From assembly GCA_019828595.1 (NCBI GenBank), contig JAHQRK010000012.1, positions 1,364,001 through 1,428,000 on the forward strand: a DNA stretch of 64,000 bases, given 5' to 3'. The DNA comes from Aphanomyces cochlioides (taxonomy: Eukaryota > Oomycota > Saprolegniomycetes > Saprolegniales > Verrucalvaceae). The notes under the pieces were generated by a model. It was not told where the DNA came from. It did not search any database and saw only the letters and a program-made list of their open reading frames with translations. A program made the translations under genes and the position numbers. Shown here piece after piece: positions 51,401 to 61,723 of this stretch. Position 1 is the stretch's first letter. The number at the start of each line of letters is the position of its first letter.

Positions 51401-54400
51401 GTGGAGTTTTTGGGGCAGATAAATCTTTCATGCTCTACCTTTCACCCCTCCACTACCCGGCGATCTCGCTCAATAACGGCTTAGGCGAACCCCAACCGGT
51501 TAAGATCCTTGCGTCTATTGAAGGCTTTAAGCATTTGGGCATCCACCAAGGAGCAGGGGTCCAATGGGCGGCAAACACACAGGCGCTCTGGCACCGGCTC
51601 AAGCGGCAAGCGGAACAAATCGCACCCAAACGCCTCACAGGGGCTGAATTTCGATACATTGTCAATGCCGTCTGGCTGCCTAGTATCATCTATCGATGTG
51701 CACTCAGCGACTCCCTCTCCATAGCCTCCACCTTTGATATTCTAATCCGGAAAACGGCAAAACGGGTCCTCCAACTGCCCCACGATTATCCCACAGAGTG
51801 GTTCTACGACACTATGGATGGGCTAGGCCTCCAGAACTGTGAGCACCTCAGTCGAAGCCAACGGATGTACCACGTACTCCGCATTGCCAACGATATCGGC
51901 TCCCCAGCCTACGATGCCCTCATGGATGCAATGGAAACGTATCAAATCCAGATGGGGCTCACTGATCACCCACTCGCCTCTCCGGTATCACCGCCATCCT
52001 CGGATCAGTCTTTCCTGGGCACGACGATACGAATCGCAGCAGCTTCTGCCCACAAATACACTATCCACGCCACATGGCGCTCTCCCCCCAATGCCTCTCG
52101 ACACGTCCCTGTGATCAATCTATTTGGAAGCACCTCTCCCCACAACTGAGCACCAAGCTTCTGCAACTTAATAAAGCCTCCAGGCTGAAGGTCCGCTGGC
52201 TCGGCGACATCACAAATGAACGTGGCATCCAACTCCTCTCCCTTGAGACGCTCCGTCTCCGCTTTGGCTGGACGGCACAACAACTTACCAATTTTGAGCC
52301 CATATGGTCATCGATCCCTCTTGCCCAGCAGCCTTCCCGGCATGCACTCCGCCAATCCACCCTTCCATGGTCTACCGAACGGCCTCCCCAGGATGATATG
52401 CCATCGGCATCTATCCGTCGACGCCTCAACCCACTTCCACTCTTATTGAACCCTCTTGGCAGGGCACGCAACCTACAGCCTCAAGGCATCCATACTATCC
52501 ACATCCCACTAGGGTCTCTCCTCATTATTCCGATTCTCCTGACCAGCCCAGGTCATCCGGACATGCTCAGTTACCAAATCGGACGCCGTGACTCCCTTCA
52601 AACGCGCATAGCGCCAACGGGTACAGAAATTGCGGTCACCTATTGGTATGAACAGCGCAAAGGCAGTGGAATCTGGTATGCGCCAGGCAAACGTGACCTC
52701 CGCCGCTCCACGCGTCTCACGCCACTCTCCCGTTGCTTTCCTGCCGCCGGCAATACTCTTACGACCACTACCCCTGGAAAAGAAAAATTCCTGGTTTGGA
52801 CAGATACCACCTGGACGAATCCTGGCACACATCGCACATACACTGGCCAAAATGACCGTAGCTGCATTGCTACCACCTGGGAAACAGACCTTACCTATGA
52901 GGCCACATCCGTGCCACTGGCCAACCACCGAACCTTATCCACAGATGTACGAGTTGTCACCGACATCTTGCAACCGACCCATGTACAAACTGCCAATACC
53001 ATCACCATCCCGAATGTGTCCGCTGCGCAGACCAGCCGGAGATGCCCTCCGCTGACCTTCCGCCACCATTTCCCTGTGCTACGCACCCGACTGACCCAAT
53101 CCCTCAAGCCGTTGGGGACGGTAGCGTACTTCATGCAGGCACGGCGACAGCCAGTGGCAGCTGGTGTGTGATTCTTCCTTCCCCCCAAGACCCCTCACAC
53201 AGTATGTCCACTCAGGACGCTTAGACGTCACTCCGCTCGACCTAACCTCGACGAGATGCGAGGCGCACGGCCTGCTCTATGGTCTCCATATCACCGGTGA
53301 TCATAACGCGCAAATCTGCGACAACCAAGCGGCCATTGGTCTCGTCCTGAAAGCCCGAGATCTCAAACGGAAGGCACTCACGCCTAAATACCGCGATTCC
53401 CATCGTGTTGAACTTCGCTCCTTTATGCGCCTTCTATCCCCAGAGGGGTCCTTTCGAGGTCTCTGGGTACGCTCCCATCAGGAACACTCCCACACGGATG
53501 ACTCAATACTCAGCCAGCGACGGCTAGCACTAGCACGAGCTGACGCCCTAGCCGCTACGGCCCATACAGCGACCCTGCCCATGTCGTACACATCACTCCT
53601 CCAACGCGATGCGTGGGAACTACGAGACCACAATGGCAAACCTGTATTTGGCAATACTGGCCGCTGGCTTAACTGCATCCAACAACACCGCTCCTGGGCT
53701 GCGCGCCAAGCTCTCTCAGGCCATCCGGCCCGTCATACCATGGTCGATGACCGAACATCAACACCCAAGCTCTGCAGATGGTCAGCGCTGGAAACACGCT
53801 TCTTCTGGAAAGCGACAACGTATACCCTGCATACAAATGCGCGGAAACACCGCATTCACCATGACTGGTCACCTGCATGTCGCTGCTGCTCACTGGATGC
53901 GTATGACTCCCAGGAACACCGTTTCGGTCTTACTACCCCCATTTGCACAGCAGCATTCCACCTTGCCAATCACCTCCACTTGGAATTAGCCAAACAGCTC
54001 TCCTCCCATTGGATGACCGATCAAGAAATCTACCTTCCCCTCCAATGCCAGCTTGTGGCTGCGTCCCAGACTCACTTTCCTCTCCGAGCTGCCTGGCAAC
54101 GTGCCTCAACACAGAACACCTCCACACCTCACCAAGGACCCCTCACTATGATAGCTCTTGCACCTAATCGGTGGGTCCTTGCACTCCATATCCAGCGGAT
54201 TATCGGCTCCCTTCAGCCCGACAACATCGCTCCTATCATCGCACAACTCCAGTGGGAGATTTCGATTCCCACTCGTAGGCCTTATGGCTTTATTATCCCC
54301 CGATGGATTTACCAAATGACGCTCGCGTCTTTCCCCACCCTCGCCCCACGCGATATTCTTCTTCCCCAATGGATGGGTGGTCCCAACGGAGCCCGATTCG

Positions 54401-55401
54401 CAGGTCCGCTTGGACAACAGACCACGCTCATTCCCATACCCCCGCCACAACACTCAGCCTGGTGGATTGATGCCACATACCAGCCATACCCGCCAATATG
54501 GTGGTCTTAACTAGGCCACGAATTATATCACGCACGCGCCTATGCGGCCCCATACACCTATGTACTTGTCGTCTTTGATCAATCACCAGGGCACCGCTTT
54601 GGTATTCGCCACCGCGCAAAATGGCATGTCACAATTCCCTCCGGCACTATTGCAATGCGTCACCAGGCCACAATTGTCCAAGACTCCCTACCCCAGTGGA
54701 AATCGCTATACCGCATGAATACACACGCCATCCACATTGGAACTATCACCTCTGAAGAAGACCTACCCGCGGCTGCGGAATGGTACAGCGTCTTACGCTC
54801 ACAGGGCAACACACACTGGTTGCACTCTCATCCCGGACCACAAGCCCCCCCGCTACCGGCTCTTTGGATTCCTCAGATTCACTGGTCTACATCTCTGGCT
54901 AACACCAACGACCCATACGCTATGCGCACACGAGACTTTCTCCGAGAACAATTTCCAACTATCTACAATGCCCCATTAGGCTGGCAAACATTCCCTACGG
55001 CAACCCTACAGACAGCGCTCTGGGCGAAGGCACTTTCCCCAATGCGACCCGCCCAATTTCACCGACAGTGGTTCCGGACTACGTGGTCCACTCTGCGCAA
55101 ACACTGGCTTGCCACTTGCGCGCACACAATTCGGACTATCCAACAACAGGGTGATCAGGCGGCCATGCTACTTGCAAACCGTACGATACGTGATAAGCGC
55201 CGAGCACATGATGCACTTCCAGTTGGCCATGAGGCTCGCTTGGCCAAACGCAAGACAACCGTCGCTCGCTCAGCCAACCACTGGCACAATCACCGCTCCA
55301 TGATGCTCAACCTTGAGACCTCCCAAGCCATACCGTTGCCTGCACGCCGCAATCGGCGACGACCCCCGAGGAAGCCCCCTGATTCCTCTATCCCGGGCTA
55401 A
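48485..55401 (+). pseudogene. LINE ORF2 polyprotein (EN-RT-RNase H), several frame breaks
   Basis: Pieces in three frames align in order. 48485-49300: APE-type endonuclease (LRIATININ, DFAILADADLGAQ, LLAGDFN); after a break near 49285 its C-terminal half continues (ALDDIFIQ, SSDH). In-frame stops occur near 49911 and 50231. 50923-52149: RT with LTSKDCLKCFDRVP (motif A), GLGQGSILA and LFVDDALDVA (catalytic FVDD). About 53060-53560: RNase H, with Asp in VGDGSVL, Glu in TSTRCEAHG, Asp in ICDNQAAIG and Asp in RADALAA. A TAA at 54508 precedes a basic C-terminus ending 55401. At least four frameshifts and three stops are present; the number could be inflated by assembly errors. Confidence 0.8.
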
Positions 55402-55555
55402 TAGTCACAGCGGTGCCCCCGCCCTGCCAGCATCCACCGGCAAATTTCCTACATTGTATATATGTTACCTCCTCTAGGTTAGCACTAGTACGCGGCCTGT
55501 GGCTGCTTTGCGCCCGCCGAGAGAGTGTAACTTAACTGCGTAATAACAATAACAA

Positions 55556-55570
55556 TGGTGTCTACATCTT
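55556..55570 (+). repeat. LINE target-site duplication, right copy
   Basis: TGGTGTCTACATCTT, identical to 45633-45647, immediately after the TAACAA-type tail. Confidence 0.85.
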
Positions 55571-57066
55571 GCATCGTCTCGGCTGTACATTACGTTCAGC
55601 TCACTCTGCTCCACACATACGCATACACTGATAGCCATGGTGCGCAGTTCCAGGTGGTGCAAATCTCGACAATCATACCTCATGTATCTGTTTGCTTCTC
55701 AAAGACCGAGGCAATCCATCGTATGTGGTCGTCGCAGCACGTTTTTGTCGTATTTGAAGCTCAGTTGTCAAACGATTAAGTACTTTGGCAAGGTTGTAAT
55801 TTGCATTAGGAGATCTCGTGCCTCTAAACTTGCGACCTGGCGGTCGACATTGTTGCAATCGATTACTCGATCCAGGCATTTGCATAATTGGGTTGTATGA
55901 CAGAGCCGGCGCCCCTTTGTTTTCGCTCCGACAACTAACGAAGGTCGACAAATATTCACTCGGAAATCCAGGAGTCACAGACGAGAAAACTACAACTCGT
56001 TGGATATTTCACGGCCATAGAAAGGCTTTGATCGCGGTCGTAGACGCATCGTTGTCATGAAGCGAGACTAGAAACGACCGAGGTGTCACAGATAAAGTGC
56101 TGCGTCATAGCCAAGAGATGGCGTTGAAAACAACACAATGGACGTCACAACACCACACAAAAAAGACACGCACGATTAATTCAAAGGTCCAACTGCATAC
56201 AAGTGGCGGCCTCCTTGAGTAACATACACGTACACCTTTTATTTTATAAGGAGGTTGTCAATCTTACCATTGAGGATAAGGCTTTATGCGCTTGAAGATC
56301 GTAATGGAATCAAGATCGACGTAGATCGTCATGGAATAACAGAGACTATCTCCTTTAATTCCTGGAGTCTCTTTTAATCTCTTTTTCCTAAACCAAGTAC
56401 ACTGTACACTCATTGAAACACAATTGAAAGTTCACTCAAGTCATCCCAAGTGGTTGTCACGTCGAAAACAACATTTGCACGTTGGTGTCGCACGCATTGT
56501 CAAGGTCTGAAAGCGCACTCGATGGTCCTTTTTTTCAGCGTCTGTGGGCTAAATCCCACAAGTCGCGTAACAATCCCCGACAACACCGGATTTTTGCATC
56601 GGTTCGAATTTGAAGTAAATTTTATAAACAATTCATCATCAAAAATCGAGACTCCATAAATTTTTCCAATATTTAATCCCCCAAGTCCAGATCCTCCATA
56701 TTACATCACTGAATCCTTAGAACTCCATAGTCACCACGTAGACCTGTTATAACTATCCCACATAGCCTCTATTCAAGCTCAGCTAGCAGTGTATCCATCC
56801 ATGAGACCAACGCCCACACATGATGGAATGTCCATTAAATGAATTGATTAATTTCGGAATAAATGAGAATATTTAAATAAGGAATTGTTTATTGTTAATT
56901 TAAATGAGAGACGACGATGCATTGCTAAACTACACAATGGACAGGTATACAAAATCTAAATGTAAAATTGAAACATTGGTCAGTTTGGAGTGTACTTTAA
57001 CAGTATCAACGCAACGATCCCGAGCCGACGACGCGACATTGATTGTTTCATCACAAATACTCTTTC
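55571..57066. other. Intergenic region right of the LINE
   Basis: About 1.5 kb with no recognised gene and only short ORFs on both strands. Strongly AT-rich from 56600 to 56900. It should contain the promoter of the damaged START/FYVE gene 4 at its right end. Confidence 0.4.
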
Positions 57067-58594
57067 ATGCTCATGCATACGTCCACAATACCAACAGCGA
57101 CAGCAGCAGCGTCCGCTCGAGCAGAGAGAGCCGTCGTGCCACCGCCGCCAGTTTTGTTATCGCTCGCCGAAGTCGATGCCATTCAAACGGCCACCCGACG
57201 CCAATGCAAGACACAGGTTTCCTCGATTTCCAGCTCTCATTTGACCAAGGCTTCCTCTGTGTAGGTTCGACAAGCACAAGTTCTCAATGGCCCGATTCGA
57301 TGGCGTCTCCTTGCTGACGAGAACGAGCTCAAGATTTGCAAAGGCCGGCTTCGGACACAGCCGTCAACCACCGTCGAGCCACCATTTTATTTATCGGTTG
57401 TCGAAGTCGCCGCGACGCTCGATGAAGTCATCGACGTCTTTAGAACCGACACGACACAACACGCGAAAGCATACACACGGCGCTTTGCCAAGGATGTCGT
57501 GGGAGCTACGACACTGGCGACGCTCACAACGCCCGGTTTGATTGACCAGCCATTGTCCGAAACGCACATTGTCGTCTCGTGGGTCGCCTGCAAGCAACAT
57601 CCTGCGTCATGGCTTCGACACAACCAAGATATGTGCCTCATCGAGGTACGTAGCAAGTATTTTGCGCTCGTAATTCGACATTGTAGGCCTCACAACTCGT
57701 CAAAATCGATGGCTCTCCGGGCTGGGTTCACTCTGCGCAAGCTGTCGACTACCGAGAATACGAGTGGTGTCCACGACCTACGAAAGCGTACCGCCGTGTG
57801 AGTCATTTCCTAGAAGGCTACGTCGTCAAAGCATCGCCTCGTCCTGGTCACATGCTCGTCTCGTACATGGTTCTCGACTGTCTGCGTCTTCCAACATGGA
57901 CATGGCGATGAAACGACGCTGCCGCAAGTTGATGTCGCTGGATCATTACCTCCGCGAGAATCGACTCCACGCGACGCCGTTCTTGAACCTCCCCCAACTT
58001 GTGCCGAAAGCACGACGGCGGCAGTGTTTTCTCTGCCAGAAATCATTCAATTTCTGGTCGAGCGAAGGCAATTGTACGAAGTGCGGCGAGGTGGTCTGCA
58101 GTCGCTGCAGCGCACTGTGGCAAGTCCAAGTGTCGTCGTTTCCAAGCTTTATGCGTGTCTGTTCGACGTGTGCGCTTGGCTCACGAAGATCCGACCGCGG
58201 ATTCCTTGTCCCGACGCAATTCCCTCGACGGGCTCCATGCCTCTGGTCGTCGTGACGAGGAAACTACGTGGCGAAAAAGCGGTGGCCGCCCCTCGACAAA
58301 ATCCCCTTTCCCCTGCCGTCCCCTCAAGAATTCGACATCGATCCGGCCGACGACGACGTGAACGAAGAGGCGGCGAGACCACGATCGTCCTCGCTGACTC
58401 GTCGCAAGACGACGAACAAGACAACTCTGCATGAAAGTTGTCCGTCCCATCTCCTCCACGTCCGTACGACACCGGAATCCAGTTGGCACCCGTCAACAGT
58501 TCGCCTATCATCGGCCACGTCCATCTCGTTGGATCCTCGCAAACCAACGCGGGAAACCCGAGGCGACGATCTAGTCCTTGGTTGGACAACTTGA
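57067..58594 (+). pseudogene. START-like / FYVE-like protein 4, frameshifted
   Basis: Exon 1 (about 57067-57216, ending RRQCKTQ) joins at a 48-bp intron to exon 2, 57265-57645 (VRQAQVLNGPIRWRLLADEN, VVEVAATLDEVIDVF, QHAKAYTRRFAKDV, CLIE). A 41-bp intron (57646-57686) leads to exon 3 (GWVHSAQAVDY, RRVSHFLEGYVV). Near 57880 the frame breaks, and SASSNMDMAMKRRCRKLM, LRENRL and the zinc finger (CFLC, CTKCGEVVCSRC, CSTC) follow two bases over. A TGA at 58253-58255 then interrupts a plausible C-terminal tail. It shares the intron A and B positions of its paralogues but lacks intron C. Probably a pseudogene, though each lesion is a single indel or substitution. Confidence 0.7.
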
Positions 58595-59644
58595 GCTCAA
58601 CTTTGTGCACGACGGCGACAAATGGACGAGAATGTGCCACCACGGCGTCATTTGGTCGTTCCAGCCACCCATTATGGCCGCCCGGATTGCATTCAAAGTA
58701 TACAACTATCTATCAGCTCGTCCATGGCATCTTCTAGCTAGCACGAGCACTTATTTACGAACTATAGACGATAATTCTAACGTGACAAGCGACAATGTGC
58801 GCATCGACCAACTTTGTGTCCCTTCAAGATCCAAAATTCATGACAGGCAAACGTCACCGTGGACTGTAAACCACATGGACGTTGTTGGAACGCAAATAAA
58901 GTCCAAACCGTGGATCTTGGACCAAATGGACAGTTCTCTGGATTCCACTGCAGCTTTCCATGCCAAAACTTCGTCGGCATCTTGAGAATGCTCCGGAATT
59001 CCTGCCAGCATTGTCGCCCTCAAACCAACCTACGGTAACCGACGCGGTGGCTCTACATCTTTTCTGTCTCCAGGTGGGAAGATTTGAACAAATTGACGTG
59101 TGTAGTAAGCCACTGCCTTGCAATTCTACCACGCTAGCTACAGCTTGCGCTCTCGTCGACGCAAATTTATTTTTTCCTTTCGTCAGGGGCGAATCTTGGA
59201 GGTCTTCTCTCGCCGCAAACTCCTGTCAGAGGGATGTGATCCCCTCGCATACTTGTTCCACGCCGTGAACATCTCATTAGACAGCAGTGCTCTGTCGTCC
59301 TTGGCTTGTTTGCTGTGGTGGATTTCCTTGGTTGGGGTTGTAGGGTTTAGGGGTGTGGGGGGGGGTGAGGTCATGGTGAAATTGTCAGAGTGCCTTTCGA
59401 TCGTCGTCGCAACGCCTGGTGACGCGGAGAGTGATATGGGTCGCAATGATAGCAGAGGGGGCTCCCTACAGTACTCTGGAGTGTCGGGGAATATGTTTCC
59501 TCTGGCTATTGTCGTCGTTGGGACAAGGTCCCACTCTACGAGCGGGGGAGACAAAATTTTGCATGGATTTGTCGCTGGGGAATAAGTGTTTAGCGTCAAA
59601 AGCGTCTTCTAATCTACAGGGTCTAGAGGGGACTTAGCTGGGGT
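58595..59644. other. Intergenic region between convergent START/FYVE copies
   Basis: No gene is recognised. A G run occurs at 59351-59367. Some minus-strand frame at 58462-58643 looks protein-like (LGFPALVCEDPTRWTW) but is short and opposite to the START/FYVE tail. The region lies between two convergent damaged genes. Confidence 0.35.
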
Positions 59645-61029
59645 TCACCGGAGCATGATAGGGGGCATGTCGTCCTTGACATCGTTCAAGGATTTCTTGG
59701 GCGGTTGTTCCCACATCATAACCGAGCCCACTTCGACGGCGCACGAGTCGACGAAGGAAACGACCGACGGTGGTAGCGTACTTCTCTCTCGCTCAGTGTC
59801 AACGGACGCAAAATGAAGCGGTGAGACGTAAATTTGCGACGCCACCGATTCGATTTCTTCCGGCGGGGGAGGAATAGTTGCAATGTGAACGCATTGCAAG
59901 CACATCGGCATCGTTGTCCACATGCCGCTGGTTTTGACTTGCCACCGCTGGAGGCATCGTGTGCAAACGACCTAATTCGCAAGCTCTGAGCCCCCTTTTC
60001 TCGGTGGTTTGACGCCGTACCTCGCCGCAAAGATAGCAATTGGCTTTGTGAGTCCAGGGATAAAACCGTGGGTGGCAGCGAAAGCACGACGACCGAATGG
60101 CGACGGGAACGACCTCGGGCGTGGCTAGAAACGACGCATGGGCGAGTCGATTCTCTCGCAGGAGGCGGTCCAAGTGACGTAAATTGCGGAGGTGCCACCT
60201 GGCATTGGCGTCGAGAAAGCTTTCGCGTCCGACGAGCATTTCCATCAATCGGTCCGACTTGCACGCTTGCATGTCCACATGCAGCACGCGGTGGACAATC
60301 AAATGGCCAGGCCGTCGATCGCATTCGAGGAAAACGTAGCCGTCGCCGTGATTTTCAAGGCGATCCAAGTCATGGAGCGGCAGTTCGTTGCCAGGAATGT
60401 CGGATGGAATGTGGATCGATTTGTAGCTGCAGACCCAGCCACGCTGTCCATTGAGTGTAAATTCATGGTGGCACTAGCACCACTTGGTCAAATGCAGACA
60501 ACGACGCGCACAGACCTACCACCAGCTCGCAGGCATCGCGTTTGAGGCCAAGAGGATAGCGCGTTGCTCGATAGCGTGGTACGCTCGCCATGAAATTCCA
60601 ATCTGGCGGCGTGGTTCTTCGGGTTGTGGCTCTAGGAACGTGTACAACATGGCGGCGTCGGCAATGCGAGCGCTGAGCCGCCTGGCAAACTCTTTCGCCT
60701 GGGCAGTCGAGTTGCTCTGGAAGAGTTCGATCACTTCGCTCAGCGATGCGGCGATGTCCATCACGCCCAAGTAGGCATTCGTGTGCGGCGTGTGGATGTC
60801 ATTAGCGTAGTAGAGCATCAAGTCGTTGTCGGAGCCGAGCGGAATCCAGCGCAACGTGCCGCCTTGGAGCTTCGACTTGCGAACCTACACAGCTGGAATA
60901 AGCTCGCATAGAAGGATCGAGAGAGACCAAGTCGAGTGCATTCGCAAGCGCATCCTGTTTGAGCTGCTCAATATATTCAGGCGGAAGTGGAGGTAGTCGA
61001 AAGAAAGACGATGGCCTTGGCAGCTCCAT
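59645..61029 (-). pseudogene. START-like / FYVE-like protein 5, two frameshifts
   Basis: Inferred minus-strand exons are 61029-60928, 60884-60520, 60473-60021 and 59972-59645, with introns of 43, 46 and 48 bp at the same three family positions. The start MELPRPSSFFRLPPLPP matches the paralogues. The START region includes ASLSEVIELFQSNST, AKEFARRLSARIADAA, ISWRAY, RGWVCSYKSIH and GYVFLECDRRPGH. The finger is CFRC, CYLCGE-VVCTRC and CLQC. Exon 2 is 365 nt (break near 60560, before the RDACELV-like end) and exon 4 is 328 nt (one extra base near 59941, in TGGCAAAGTC). Neither is divisible by three although both flanking introns are phase 0. Two independent indels favour a pseudogene. Confidence 0.72.
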
Positions 61030-61723
61030 GCGTGTGTCAAGTTTGTGAAATACTCGGCCACGAAGACACGACAAACTCCAAGAACGTTCGGCAAGGTAAT
61101 CATTGAACTACGACTGAGTCCAGAGGTTGGTTTGGTGCACACGTCGTGGTGGACAGTCGATCGCCGGCTAAAAATAGGCCGACACGACGACAATCATGGC
61201 CACCAACACTTTGAGAAGTTGCTCGGATAGACATCGTCGCGCTGGGAACGAGCGCATGGAGATCGAGAGAGTGAAAATTCACGACGCCCGATCAGGCACC
61301 GGCGTCAAGGTGCGCAACGCGAGGACAAACATACGCACTTTATGACGAGCAGGTTCCATGTTACTATCGACGTCTCTGAACGTAAAGAGTGTCGTGGATC
61401 ACTCATCGACGCAGCCACAGAGGTGTAGGCTTCACGACGGTCGTGCAAAACAGTCGCGAAGGGTGAAGAGGCTGCGACCCAGACCCTCTCAAATAAATAT
61501 CCTCCAAAAAATAATATTTTTTGGAGGATAAAATTACTTATTTCTTGACATTTTAAAAGAAATAGATATATTTATTGAAAACTAATAACAATAAATAATG
61601 GTTAACTTTTGCTGAAATAAATAAATATTTTGTGACATCTGAATTACTCCAAATACTCCCCACCAAGCATTTTCACGGCGTTTCATTGAGCAATAAACGA
61701 TTGGAGACAGTGTAACACGTGTA
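61030..61723. other. Intergenic region with a 33-bp palindrome
   Basis: No gene. TATCCTCCAAAAAATA and its inverse TATTTTTTGGAGGATA form a near-perfect palindrome at 61498-61530. AT-rich sequence follows to 61640. Confidence 0.55.

Larger units (their letters stand above)
45648..55555 (+). mobile_element. 9.9-kb non-LTR retrotransposon (LINE) with endonuclease, RT and RNase H
   Basis: The element is delimited by a 15-bp direct repeat and ends in a short TAATAACAATAACAA tail. It has ORF1 with a CCHC knuckle and ORF2 with an APE-type endonuclease, reverse transcriptase and RNase H. The insert is notably C-rich in its coding strand (Pro/Thr/His-heavy ORFs) compared with host genes. The target duplication is exact, which points to a relatively recent insertion, yet ORF2 contains multiple frame breaks. 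The 5' leader before ORF1 is only about 42 bp. Confidence 0.9.

Noticed and set aside
58149..58643. 164-residue minus-strand ORF
   Set aside because: Mostly antisense to the degenerate C-terminus of START/FYVE 4; only a short segment looks protein-like.
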